In this document: in pieces, positions 15,901 through 24,272 of the stretch
Layout: each line of letters starts with the position of its first letter
Numbering within the stretch: position 1 is the first letter of the stretch
From: Lentzea sp. NBRC 102530
GTDB lineage: Bacteria; Actinomycetota; Actinomycetes; Mycobacteriales; Pseudonocardiaceae
Length of the DNA stretch: 64,000 nucleotides
Direction of reading: 5' to 3'
Assembly: GCF_030269365.1 (NCBI RefSeq)
Contig: NZ_BSTF01000010.1
Location: 62,001 to 126,000, forward strand
Position numbers and translations under genes: made by a program
Notes under the pieces: model-generated
Seen by the model: the letters and a program-made list of their open reading frames with translations, nothing else
Database searches by the model: none
What the model was told of the DNA's origin: nothing

Positions 15901-16853
15901 TCGGGCTGTCCCGCGACCAGCTCTCCGACCGGCTCGTCCCGCGCCTCGGCCTCGACGACGCGGCGACGCTGGTGATCGACTACGGCCCGCGCCGGTTCAC
16001 CGTCGGGTTCGACGAGCAGCTCAAGCCCTTCGTGCTGGACGCGGACGGCAAGCGCCGCAAGGACCTGCCGAAGCCGGGCGTGAAGGACGACGCGGACCAG
16101 GCACCGCTGGAGCACAAGCGCTTCGCCGCGCTCAAGAAGGACGTCCGGACGGTCGCGGCCGACCAGATCCAGCGCCTCGAACGGGCCATGGTCGACCAGC
16201 GCACGTGGTCGGCGGAGGAGTTCCAGACGGTCCTCGCCGCGCACCCGCTGCTGTGGCACCTGGTTCGGCGGCTGGTGTGGATCACGGACGGAGGCGGTTC
16301 GTTCCGCCTGGCCGAGGACCGCACGCTCGCCGACGCGAACGACGATGAGTTCACGCTGCCAGAAAGTGCGACGGTCCGCGTCGCCCACGCGGTCGACCTG
16401 CACGGCGACGGCACCGCCGCGGCGTGGGGCGAGGTGTTCGCGGACTACGAGATCCTGCAGCCGTTCCCCCAGCTCGGCCGCCCGGTCCACCTGGTGCCCG
16501 AGGAGGAGGCGCTGCTGCCGCTGCTGAAGAAGTCCTGCGGCACCCCGTACCCGATCGGCAAGCTCCTCGGCCTCACCAAACGGGGCTGGGTGCGCGGCGC
16601 CCCGCAGGACGCGGGCGTCGAGTGCTGGATGACCCGGCCGTTCCCGGCCGGTGGCGCGCTCGTCGCGTCGCTGGAACCCGGCATCGCGGTGGGCGCCATG
16701 GACGTGTTCCCCGAGGTCGGGTTCAGCGACATGTGGTTCTCCCCCAACGGGTACGGCACGTGGTCCGCGCCCAAGGACGCGCCGGACTCCCTCCCGGTCG
16801 ACCCGATCACCCTCTCCGAGCTCCTCTCCGAACTGGAGTCCTTGCAGTCATGA
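12999..16853 (+). CDS. WGR and DUF4132 domain protein, copy 3
   Basis: A 1284-residue paralogue. The start GTG 12999 has AGGAGG seven bases upstream, the best ribosome site of the three. The WGR-type domain is residues 1-63. It is followed by a very Ala/Ser/Thr/Pro-rich, low-complexity linker (about 64-210), part of which is a 15-bp minisatellite (13231-13290). DEDTWTMPKAWLRDV then opens the conserved body, with DUF4132 from about residue 967. Its stop overlaps the MoxR start by 4 bp, so this copy is directly coupled to the ATPase. It has its own damage-type promoter, meaning copy 3 and the five-gene core can be expressed without copies 1 and 2. Confidence 0.85.
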   Translation: MRRWELVAGGSAKFWEIEQDGTTVTVRFGRLGASGQTQTKELTSAEAAGAHVAKLVVEKEKKGYRPQTGTPATPATSTSAASSSAASSSAASSSAASIGLASAATPAGITPAAPSDPATATTAAAAAAATSGPAATSPAATSPAAFSPAAAAAADSSGAGAAATSGLTTSGPTATSSAAAGSSGASATAISGPTTSLSPSSAAAPTPAPVLDEDTWTMPKAWLRDVVRQRGFTPAPEFEVDPAKAAQARRQIADQAETIERALTVKGSKPELVAAARAHLDSEPNPLGAAAIAAVIKPGAPAVHAWIADHGLPFAATAAVQLMGLTFSEQWNQKRGKWTGVCLQYETDGFRTSLSDPEGQLLTAVRYAIATAEEAERKAAEAALEELDGSKQEKELRAYLMPERADWFTQYRKQNYSPSRWWMLPSSARSVEDFEKAGESITMSAGLLYTAVYVLGPAVAPMLAAELDGDRYYQRVDGRKQALKVLAALPTDEAFTILLDRLDGKFVRPAVIQAMAAFPRRAARLMAARVQDKDVRTLLQAHLTSNPHLEVPADVAELIAASGPAVLPEASPEQVPPLLATPPWLHRKKPVKPVVLPDVPMPEDAVSWLPGEREEWLKAGAEWLQDHHDWRKLLKEYEAGTIGYYDNDLFLLAPDDEVWHLVRDWTPNYSYGVEDWGRNIAARFGADAAPALVKHVQGAPAGSGGVLMPFVTGEVATQMADWFARTKQARRWGVEWLARHREQAARLLIPAASGKAGVARRNAEAALRHLHNNVGVDVAAVARQCGAEAAIDVVLSVDPVDLLPAKLPVIGEWADTRLLPQVLLADRRHALPAEATSHLLMTAALSKPGELYAGLPIVREALDPASLAEFAWAAFKAWEQGGAPSKENWALAALGWFGDDETVRRLSPLIRNWPGESQHARAVSGLDVLAEIGTEVALSHLNSIAEKVPFKGLKTRAQEKVAQIAAELGLSRDQLSDRLVPRLGLDDAATLVIDYGPRRFTVGFDEQLKPFVLDADGKRRKDLPKPGVKDDADQAPLEHKRFAALKKDVRTVAADQIQRLERAMVDQRTWSAEEFQTVLAAHPLLWHLVRRLVWITDGGGSFRLAEDRTLADANDDEFTLPESATVRVAHAVDLHGDGTAAAWGEVFADYEILQPFPQLGRPVHLVPEEEALLPLLKKSCGTPYPIGKLLGLTKRGWVRGAPQDAGVECWMTRPFPAGGALVASLEPGIAVGAMDVFPEVGFSDMWFSPNGYGTWSAPKDAPDSLPVDPITLSELLSELESLQS
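13231..13290 (+). repeat. 15-bp tandem repeat (4 copies) in the WGR-3 linker
   Basis: Four head-to-tail copies of CCAGCGCTGCCTCGT start at 13231, 13246, 13261 and 13276; the last base of the final copy differs. Each copy encodes a five-residue Ser/Ala unit. A multiple of three, it changes linker length without frameshifting, so copy number could vary between strains. Less regular Ala-Thr-Ser-Pro repeats follow up to about 13460. Confidence 0.9.
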
Positions 16854-17920
16854 CCAGCACGCAGACGATGCAGCGCCCTCCCGCCGAGGTCCGCTACGCC
16901 GACGAGCTCGCGCGCCTGCGCGAGCGTGACAAGGCACCCAGGCCGCCGGGCTGGGCGTTGAGCCTCGAAGCCGCGCGCAAGTTCGTGGTGGGGGACGAGA
17001 AAGCCGGGATCAGCAAGAAGTTCGTGGGCGATCCGTCCCTGGTGGACCGGGCGCTGGTGACGCTCGCGACCAGCCGCGGCCTGATGCTGGTCGGCGAGCC
17101 GGGCACGGCGAAGTCGTTGCTGTCCGAGCTGATCGCGGCGGCGGTGTGCGGCGAGTCGACGCTGACGATCCAGGGCGGCGCGGCCACGACCGAGGACCAG
17201 ATCAAGTACTCGTGGAACTACGCGCTGCTGGTGGCCGAGGGGCCGTCACCGCGCTCGCTCGTGCCGGCGCCGATGCTGCGGGGCATGGCCGAGGGCAAGA
17301 TCGTGCGGTTCGAGGAGATCACCCGCTGCCCGCTCGAGGTCCAGGACTGCATGCTGTCGATGCTGTCGGACCGGGTGATGGCGATCGGTGAGCTCAACGG
17401 CCCGGACGGCATGGTGTTCGCGCAGGACGGGTTCAACGTGATCGCCACGGCGAACACGCGCGACCGGGGCGTCAACGAGATGAGCGCCGCGCTCAAGCGG
17501 CGGTTCAACTTCGAGACGGTCTTCCCGATCGCCGACTTCGACACCGAACTGGCGCTGGTCGAGCAGGAGGCGGCGAAGCTGCTGGCGAAGTCCGGGGTGG
17601 AGCTCGCGCCGAAGCGGGACGTGCTGGAGGTGCTGGTGCGCACGTTCCGCGACCTGCGCGAGGGCGGCGACCGGCTCACCACGGTGATGAGCACGGCCGA
17701 GGCGGTGTCGGTCGCGCACGCGGTCGGGCTGCGCGGCTGGTTCCTGCGCGGTGAGGTGGGCTCGGCGGCGGACGTCGTGGAGTGCCTCGCGGGCACGGCG
17801 GCGAAGGACAACGCGGAGGACCTGGCGCGGTTGCGCCGCTATCTGGAGCAGCACGCGTCGCGGCGCAAGGGCAAGCAGTGGCAGGAGCTGCACCGCGCCC
17901 GGCACCTGCTGCCCGGCTGA
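16850..17920 (+). CDS. MoxR-type AAA+ ATPase
   Basis: A 356-residue AAA+ ATPase. Walker A is GEPGTAKS (residues 82-89). The Walker B region is KIVRFEEITR, around residues 150-158, where the usual D-E pair is E-E. Sensor 1 is VIATANTRDRG and the arginine finger region is SAALKRRFNFE. MoxR ATPases act with vWA partners as chaperone- or remodelling-type machines (compare RavA/ViaA and CoxD/CoxE). The start ATG 16850 overlaps the WGR-3 stop, and the stop overlaps the next start (TGATG), so expression is tightly coupled. It corresponds in position and family to E. coli YehL. Substrate unknown; the long WGR/DUF4132 proteins are candidates. Confidence 0.88.
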   Translation: MTSTQTMQRPPAEVRYADELARLRERDKAPRPPGWALSLEAARKFVVGDEKAGISKKFVGDPSLVDRALVTLATSRGLMLVGEPGTAKSLLSELIAAAVCGESTLTIQGGAATTEDQIKYSWNYALLVAEGPSPRSLVPAPMLRGMAEGKIVRFEEITRCPLEVQDCMLSMLSDRVMAIGELNGPDGMVFAQDGFNVIATANTRDRGVNEMSAALKRRFNFETVFPIADFDTELALVEQEAAKLLAKSGVELAPKRDVLEVLVRTFRDLREGGDRLTTVMSTAEAVSVAHAVGLRGWFLRGEVGSAADVVECLAGTAAKDNAEDLARLRRYLEQHASRRKGKQWQELHRARHLLPG

Positions 17921-20121
17921 TGGGGGCCGTGTTCGTCGGCGTCCGGCACCACAGTCCCGCCTGTGCCCGGCTGGTCGCCGCCACGATCGACGAGCAGCGG
18001 CCGGCGTACGTGCTCGTCGAGGGTCCCGCCGACTTCAACGAGCGCATCGACGAGCTGCTGCTGGGGCACGAGCTGCCCGTCGCGTTGTTCAGCTACTCCG
18101 ACCAGCACGCGTCGTGGTCGCCGTTCTGCGACTACTCGCCGGAGTGGGTGGCGATCACCGAGGCACGCCGGGTCGGCGCCGAGGTCAGGTTCATCGACCT
18201 GCCCGCGTGGCACGAGGCGTTCCGCGACGTCAGCAACAGGTACGCCGACGCCGAGCTGCGCTACACCGAGGTCGTCGACCGGCTGTGCGCGGAGTTCGCG
18301 GTCGACAACGTCGACGTGCTGTGGGACCACCTCTTCGAGTCCGAGGCCGCGCCCAGGGGCATGGCCGAGTACTTCGACCTGCTGCGCGGCACCGCGCAGG
18401 CGGACGAGGGCGACTCGGCGCGCGAGGAGTACATGGCGCGCTGGGTGCGGGCGGCGGTCGCGGACGCGGGCGACCGGCCCGTCGTCGTGATCACCGGCGG
18501 CTTCCACACCGCCGCGCTCAAGGCCCAGCTCGACGGCGGCACCGAGTGGCCAGAGGTGCCGGAACGCGAACGGGGCGCGAGCTACCTCGTGCCGTACTCG
18601 CACGCACGGCTGGACGCCTTCACCGGCTACCAGTCGGGCATGCCGTCCCCCGGTTACTACCAGCAGGTCTGGGAGAACGGGGCGCAGCGCGCGGCTGACT
18701 GGCTCGTCGAGTCGGTCGCGACGAGGCTGCGCGGGCGCAAGCAGCCGGTGTCGACGGCGGACCTGATCGCCGCGCACACGCAGGCCGGGGCGCTGGCGCG
18801 GTTGCGCGGGCACGAGGTCCCGGCGCGCACCGACGTGCTCGACGGGCTGACCAGCGCGTTGATCTCCGAGGACCTGACGCAGCCGCCGCCGTGGACGCGG
18901 CGCGGCACGCTCCAGCCGGGCGCGCACCCGGCGTTGCTCGAGATGATCGGGGCGTTGCGGGGCGACAAGGTCGGGCGGCTGCACGCGAGCACCCCGGCGC
19001 CGCCGCTGGTCAACGCCGTGCAGGAGTTGCTGCGCACGCACGGGCTCGACCAGGAGGGCAAGGTCGCGCTCGACCTCACCGACGCGGGGCAGCTGGAACG
19101 CAGCCGGATCCTGCACCGCCTGCGGGTGCTGGGGATCCCGGGCTTCGAGCGCACGAGCGGGCCGTCCGAGGGCACCGAGCTGAAGCTGGACGAGCAGTGG
19201 ACGCTGCGCCCGGTGGAGGAACGGCTCGCGGCGTTGATCGAGGCCGCCGAGAACGGTGCCACGCTGGAGGAGGCGGCCGGGGCGGTGCTGGAACGCCGGT
19301 CGCGCGACGCGCACCTGGAACAGCTCGCCGCGATCCTGTTCGACGCGGTGCTGTGCGGGATCTCCGCGTTGTCCGGCAAGGTCCAGCAGTCGCTCAACGA
19401 GGGCGTCCGCGCGACCGGTGACCTGGCGGCGCTGGGCCACGTGCTCAGCGGTGTGCTCGGGTTGTGGCGGCACGACAGGCTGTTCGGCACGAGGCGGGAC
19501 CCGTTGCTGGGCTCGGTGATCGACGCGGGCACGGCACGCGTGCTGTGGCTGGTCGAGGGCCTGCACGGCGGTCCGGCACCGGCCGATCCGCACCGGCTCA
19601 AGGCGATGGCCGCGACCAGGGACGCCGTGCTGCACGCGAGATCGGCGCTGTCGCTGGACGTCGTGGACGTCACGGGCGTCGCGACGAGGGTGAGCGATGA
19701 CGCGCAGGCACCACCGGACCTGCGGGGCGCGGCGCTCGGGCTGGCCTGGACGCTCGGCAGTCAGCCGGACGTGCGCAAGGTGCGGGCGGTCGACGCGCTC
19801 GGCGACTGGCTCGCCGGGTTGTTCGCGGTGGCGCGCGAGGAGGTGCTGGCGAGCCCCGACCTGGTCGGGGTGCTGGACGAACTCGTCAGCGCGATGAACG
19901 AGGACGAGTTCCTGGTGGCGCTCCCGGCGTTGCGGCTCGCGTTCAGCTACTTCCCGCCCAGGGAAAGGGAGACGATCGCGTCCACCGTCCTCGCCCACCG
20001 CGGCGTGGAGGGCAGCGCGCGGGGCGTCACCCGGCTGAACGTCGACCCGGTGGTCGTGGCGGAGGCGATGGCGATCGAGAAGCGCGTGGACGCGTTGCTG
20101 GTGAAGGGCGGCCTGGCATGA
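17920..20121 (+). CDS. DUF5682-like protein of MoxR-vWA systems (YehM-like)
   Basis: A 733-residue protein with no signal peptide. The N-terminal region (MGAVFVGVRHHSPACARLV, then YVLVEGPADFNERIDELL, then VVVITGGFHTAAL near residue 190) has conserved His, Glu and Gly-His motifs. It looks like an enzymatic alpha/beta domain of the erythromycin-esterase/TraB-like kind, but I cannot name a reaction. The C-terminal two-thirds is helical. It lies between MoxR and vWA genes with one-base and 4-bp overlaps, the place held by yehM in E. coli; family naming is by that context and remembered similarity. RHH (residues 9-11), the E of VEGP and the H of GGFH are the residues to test. Confidence 0.68.
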   Translation: MGAVFVGVRHHSPACARLVAATIDEQRPAYVLVEGPADFNERIDELLLGHELPVALFSYSDQHASWSPFCDYSPEWVAITEARRVGAEVRFIDLPAWHEAFRDVSNRYADAELRYTEVVDRLCAEFAVDNVDVLWDHLFESEAAPRGMAEYFDLLRGTAQADEGDSAREEYMARWVRAAVADAGDRPVVVITGGFHTAALKAQLDGGTEWPEVPERERGASYLVPYSHARLDAFTGYQSGMPSPGYYQQVWENGAQRAADWLVESVATRLRGRKQPVSTADLIAAHTQAGALARLRGHEVPARTDVLDGLTSALISEDLTQPPPWTRRGTLQPGAHPALLEMIGALRGDKVGRLHASTPAPPLVNAVQELLRTHGLDQEGKVALDLTDAGQLERSRILHRLRVLGIPGFERTSGPSEGTELKLDEQWTLRPVEERLAALIEAAENGATLEEAAGAVLERRSRDAHLEQLAAILFDAVLCGISALSGKVQQSLNEGVRATGDLAALGHVLSGVLGLWRHDRLFGTRRDPLLGSVIDAGTARVLWLVEGLHGGPAPADPHRLKAMAATRDAVLHARSALSLDVVDVTGVATRVSDDAQAPPDLRGAALGLAWTLGSQPDVRKVRAVDALGDWLAGLFAVAREEVLASPDLVGVLDELVSAMNEDEFLVALPALRLAFSYFPPRERETIASTVLAHRGVEGSARGVTRLNVDPVVVAEAMAIEKRVDALLVKGGLA

Positions 20122-21224
20122 CGGACCTGGAACGCTGGCGGCTGATCCTCGGCGAACCCGCGTCGCGCTGCACCGGCGGCCTGCAGGGCGAGGCCGCCCG
20201 GCGGGACTCCGCGCTGGAGTGGCTCTACGGGCGTGATCCCGAGCTGGCCGAACGCGGTGTGCGCAAGAGCGGCGGCACCGAGGACTCGGTGCTGCAGACC
20301 GTCGACTGGCTCGACGAGGTGCACCGGCTCTTCCCGCGCGAGACGATCGAACGCCTGGAGCGCGACGCCGTCGAACGCTACGAGATCACCGACGTCGTCA
20401 CCGATCCCGAAGTGCTGCAACGGATCGAGCCGAACCCGGCCCTGCTGCGCGCGGTGCTGCGGACCAAGCACCTGATGAACCCGGCCGTGCTCGCACTGGC
20501 GCGCAAGATCGTCGAAGCGGTCGTGAAGCAGCTGATGGAGAAGCTGAAGACGGAGGTGCGCACGGCGTTCAGCGGCACGAAGTCGAGGCGCCCGAGCATC
20601 CACAAGAACTCGCGCAACTTCGACTTCCGCTCGACGATCAAGGCGAACCTCCAGCGCTACCAACCGGAGCAGCGCAGGCTCGCGATCGAGCACCCGAAGT
20701 TCGTGTCGCGCACCAAGCGGCACCTCGAGCAGTGGCAGGTGATCCTGCTGGTGGACCAGTCGGGCTCGATGACCAGCTCGGTGATCCATTCCGCGGTCAC
20801 GGCGGCCTGCCTGTGGGGCCTGCCGGGCCTGAAGACGCACCTGGTCGCGTTCGACACCAACGTGGTCGACCTGACCTCGGACGTGACGGACCCGGTCGAG
20901 CTGCTGATGAAGGTGCAGCTGGGCGGCGGCACCGACATCGCGAAGGCCGTCGCGTACGGCGCGAACCTCGTCGACAGCCCGCGTCGCTCGATCGTCGCGC
21001 TCATCAGCGACTTCTACGAGGGCGGCAGCGAGGCGAACCTGGTGCGCACCGTGAAGAACCTGTGCGAACAGGGAACCCACGTGCTGTGCCTCGCGGCGCT
21101 CGACGACGAGGCGAACCCGGACTACGACCGGGCACTGGGCCAGCGGCTCGCGAACGTCGGCGCCCACGTGGGCGCGATGACCCCGGGACAGCTGGCGGAA
21201 TTCGTTGCGGAGAAGCTCAGGTGA
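20118..21224 (+). CDS. vWA domain protein partner of MoxR (YehP-like)
   Basis: A 368-residue protein. The first 200 residues are helical and basic. Residues 205-368 form a von Willebrand factor A domain with an intact metal-ion-dependent adhesion site: DQSGS (about 213-217), a later threonine in GGGTDIAKAV, and ISDFYEGG. In MoxR systems the vWA protein usually bridges the AAA+ ring to its target. The start overlaps the DUF5682-like stop by 4 bp, and the stop overlaps the SWIM start by 4 bp. It corresponds to E. coli YehP. Confidence 0.85.
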   Translation: MTDLERWRLILGEPASRCTGGLQGEAARRDSALEWLYGRDPELAERGVRKSGGTEDSVLQTVDWLDEVHRLFPRETIERLERDAVERYEITDVVTDPEVLQRIEPNPALLRAVLRTKHLMNPAVLALARKIVEAVVKQLMEKLKTEVRTAFSGTKSRRPSIHKNSRNFDFRSTIKANLQRYQPEQRRLAIEHPKFVSRTKRHLEQWQVILLVDQSGSMTSSVIHSAVTAACLWGLPGLKTHLVAFDTNVVDLTSDVTDPVELLMKVQLGGGTDIAKAVAYGANLVDSPRRSIVALISDFYEGGSEANLVRTVKNLCEQGTHVLCLAALDDEANPDYDRALGQRLANVGAHVGAMTPGQLAEFVAEKLR

Positions 21225-23026
21225 CCAGACCCGATCTGCTGGCACTGACCCCGGACGCGCTGGCGGCGCTCGCCAACCGGGGCCTGGTGAAACGCGCCGT
21301 CAAGGAACTGGACGCGGGCGTCGTCCCGGCGCTCGACACCGACCCGTCCGGTGCGGTCCAGGGCAAGTTCCCCGACGGCACCACCACGACCTTGCCCCCG
21401 GCCACCGCGCTGGACGCGGCCCAGTGCAGTTGCGGCGCCACCGGAGTGTGCCGTCACCGCATTGCCGTGGTCCTCGCCTACCAACGCACCGGAGAATCAA
21501 GCGCGCCGACAGAACTGTGGTCGCCGGGTGCGGTGACCGACGCCGACCTGGCCGCGTTGATGGGCGAACGCACCCTGCGCCGCGCCCGCCGGGCCTTCCA
21601 GGCGGGCTACCGGGCAAAACTGCGCCGCCCGACCCAGGAGGACCAGACCGCGCAGGCGGAACTGCCCACCTGCACCGTCACGTTCCTGGTGCCCGGCGAT
21701 CTCGCCTACGTCCACACGGACGCGATCAACAAGGACGAGGCCACCGCACTGGCCGTGTGGGCGTTCCAGGAAGCGGACGCGCAGGGCACCGACACGGTCG
21801 ACGTCGGTGGTTCTCCCACCACGGCGTCGGACCTCACCGCGGTGACCGACCTGCTGGACCAGCTCCTGCTCGACGGCGCCACGAACGCGAGCGAGGTGCT
21901 CGACGTGGCGTGGCAACGCCTGCACCGCGACCTCACCGCGCAACGCCTGCACTGGCCGGCCGCCGTGATCACCGACCTGCTGGCCCAGCTGGCCGCCTAC
22001 CGCGCCCGGAGCGCCGACTACGAGGCCGAGCAGTTCGCGGCCCTGCTGTCCGAACTCCACGCCAGGACCACGGCCACCGGTCCCCGGGCCGAGGTCCTCG
22101 GCCCGGACGAACCGGCGGAGACCCCGCTGAAACGGGTCCGCCTCACCGCTCTGGGCGCCCGCCTGCGCACCGAGAACACAGCCGACGTCTACTTCGCCTC
22201 GGGCGACGTCGTGCTGGTCCAGCGCGACACGCCCCTGCGCACCGGCCAGAAGCTGGCGGCGGCGAACGTGGTGTCGGAGTCCGCGAGCCGCAGCGCGAGC
22301 CGGGCGGTGACGCTGAAGACCAGCAGGGTCGCCAAGACCTCGATCACCCCGGTCGGCACGGCCTGGGACCACCTCCCCCAGGCCCTGGTGGTCGACGACT
22401 ACGACGAGGCCGCCGCCCACCTGGCCCACCTGCCACCACGTCAGGTCCGCGCGCGGGTCGAGGCGGAACTGGTCCGCGCGGTCCGGGTGGCCGAGGTGAC
22501 CGACCTGGCCTACGACCCGGCCGCCCAGCGCCTCACCGCCACGCTCCACTCCCCCACGGGCAGGACGTGCGCGCTGGTGGCGACCCACCGGGCCGTCGCC
22601 CCGCACGCCCTCGACGCGCTGACCACGGCTCTGCGCGCCGGACCGACCACGATCACCGGCAGTGTCCGCCGCCACCGGGGCACGCTCGTCGTCGATCCGC
22701 TGGCCGTCCGGACCGGGACCGGCGTGGTCGTGCTGGACCTGGCGAAGGACACGACACCGCAACCGCTGGCGCCGGGCCTCACCACGGCGGATCCGTTGAG
22801 CGCCGCGGTGGACAGCGCCCTGGCGGTGCTGGCCGAGGTGGCGCACCGGGGCCTCGACCACCTGACGGACAGCCTGCTCAGCCGCGTCCGGGAGGCCGGC
22901 GCCCACCTGCAGGGGGCGGGCCTCAAGACCTCGGCGGCGCACGTGACGGCGTTCGCCGACGGTCCGGCCGCGGCCACCTGGCTGCGGGCTCACCTGCGAT
23001 TGCTGGTCACGGCCGACGCGCGCTGA
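21221..23026 (+). CDS. SWIM zinc-finger protein (YehQ-like)
   Basis: A 601-residue protein from GTG 21221, overlapping the vWA stop (GTGA). A SWIM-type zinc finger lies near the N-terminus: C69-x-C71-x5-C77-x-H79 (QCSCGATGVCRH). SWIM fingers bind nucleic acids or proteins. The rest is mainly helical with repeated Ala/Leu/Thr stretches and a basic patch around KTSRVAKTSITPVG, and I recognise no enzyme motif. It is the last gene of the operon and corresponds to E. coli YehQ. Its 3' end overlaps the convergent TPR gene by 20 bp. Confidence 0.83.
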   Translation: MTRPDLLALTPDALAALANRGLVKRAVKELDAGVVPALDTDPSGAVQGKFPDGTTTTLPPATALDAAQCSCGATGVCRHRIAVVLAYQRTGESSAPTELWSPGAVTDADLAALMGERTLRRARRAFQAGYRAKLRRPTQEDQTAQAELPTCTVTFLVPGDLAYVHTDAINKDEATALAVWAFQEADAQGTDTVDVGGSPTTASDLTAVTDLLDQLLLDGATNASEVLDVAWQRLHRDLTAQRLHWPAAVITDLLAQLAAYRARSADYEAEQFAALLSELHARTTATGPRAEVLGPDEPAETPLKRVRLTALGARLRTENTADVYFASGDVVLVQRDTPLRTGQKLAAANVVSESASRSASRAVTLKTSRVAKTSITPVGTAWDHLPQALVVDDYDEAAAHLAHLPPRQVRARVEAELVRAVRVAEVTDLAYDPAAQRLTATLHSPTGRTCALVATHRAVAPHALDALTTALRAGPTTITGSVRRHRGTLVVDPLAVRTGTGVVVLDLAKDTTPQPLAPGLTTADPLSAAVDSALAVLAEVAHRGLDHLTDSLLSRVREAGAHLQGAGLKTSAAHVTAFADGPAAATWLRAHLRLLVTADAR

Positions 23027-24260
23027 CGAGACCTCGCCCGACCCCTTCCGGTGCGATCGGCCCCGCCACGACGGACGAGGTGGGGTCGATCCGCTGGGAG
23101 AGCACGTAGTCCTCGGCGGCCTCGGCCACGCGCCCGAGCCGTTCCAGCACGAACCCGCGCAGGTACGCGGCGCGGGCGGCACCCCAGCCACCGAGCGCGA
23201 TCCCGCGGCCGTAGGCGTCGAGGGCGGCTTCGAACTGTCCGCACGCGGCCAGGGCGTCTCCGCGCGACGCCCACGTCCTGTCGTCGCCCGGGCTGAGCGC
23301 GATGAGTTCGTCGGTGTGGCCGAGGGCTCGCTGGCTCAGGCCCACGGTGAGGTGGGTGCGCGCGAGGAACGAGTGCAGGGCGTACGCCTCGTCGGCCCAC
23401 GCCAGCCGGTCCAGGCCGGTCTGGTCGGCGGCGGGCTTGATGGCGGTCAGGGACTCCAGCGCCCGGCCGAGCAGGCGGTGGGTCTCGGCGATGTCGCGGC
23501 GCACGAACGGCACCGCGGCCAGCGCGCGGTGCAGGCGGGCCCGGTGCAGTGCGGCGGCGAAGCCGTGGTGCGGGAGTTCGGAGGAGGCCTTGGTCGCCAG
23601 GGCGGCGGCAGCCTGCAACGACGTCGAGTCGGCGCCGCGGGCGGCGTTGCGGAAGACGACGAACAGGGCGAGGTCGCGGCGGGTCTCGGCCGGCAGGCCG
23701 GACCGGGCTCCGCGCAACGCCATCGCCTCGACGGCGGAGGACGGGAGGTGGCAACGCAGGACGGCCAGCTGTTCGAGGGCGAAGTCCGGTGAGAGGACCT
23801 GCTTGCGCGGGTCGATCACGGTCAGGCCGATCACCGCGGCCGCGGAGTGCGGATATCCCAGGCGCAGCAACAGGTCGCAGGCCACCCGCTGGTCGTGCGG
23901 GCGCAGCGTGCCCTGGATCCGGGCGTGCACGCGCCACCAGAGTTCGGAGGCCAGGTCGACCGGGAACGTGGTCGTGTCCGGGCCGACGGCGTCCAGACGA
24001 CCCCAGCTCGCGGCCGTGAGCAGGCGCAACTGGGCTGACGGCGGAGCTTCGAAGCGGGGCACCTCCGCCGCCCGGCTCGTCACGAACGCCTGCGCCGCGG
24101 CGTGGGTGATGCGGGCGTGCAACGCCGACGAGGCGACGGGCGTGGAGAGACCGGCGTAGACGCCGCACGCCACCGGAACTCCGGCTTTGCGCAACGCGCG
24201 CAGGCGGGTGGCCAGCGCCTGGGGACTCGGGTCGGTGCGGTACCGCGGCATCGCGGTCAT
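23007..24260 (-). CDS. TPR-repeat protein
   Basis: A 417-residue helical protein. The C-terminal 150 residues contain tetratricopeptide-type repeats (LDRLAWADEAYALHSFLART; DRTWASRGDALAACGQFEAALDAY; AYLRGFVLERLGRVAEAAEDY), a scaffold for protein contacts. The first 250 residues have no motif I know. ATG 24260 has AGGGAG seven bases upstream. It lies 12 bp after the ArsR-like gene 24273-25193, so the two form an operon. It is convergent with, and overlaps by 20 bp, the SWIM gene. A link to the MoxR-vWA system is possible through position but not shown. Confidence 0.75.
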   Translation of the reverse strand: MTAMPRYRTDPSPQALATRLRALRKAGVPVACGVYAGLSTPVASSALHARITHAAAQAFVTSRAAEVPRFEAPPSAQLRLLTAASWGRLDAVGPDTTTFPVDLASELWWRVHARIQGTLRPHDQRVACDLLLRLGYPHSAAAVIGLTVIDPRKQVLSPDFALEQLAVLRCHLPSSAVEAMALRGARSGLPAETRRDLALFVVFRNAARGADSTSLQAAAALATKASSELPHHGFAAALHRARLHRALAAVPFVRRDIAETHRLLGRALESLTAIKPAADQTGLDRLAWADEAYALHSFLARTHLTVGLSQRALGHTDELIALSPGDDRTWASRGDALAACGQFEAALDAYGRGIALGGWGAARAAYLRGFVLERLGRVAEAAEDYVLSQRIDPTSSVVAGPIAPEGVGRGLVSARRP

Positions 24261-24272
24261 GCCGGTCTCCCT

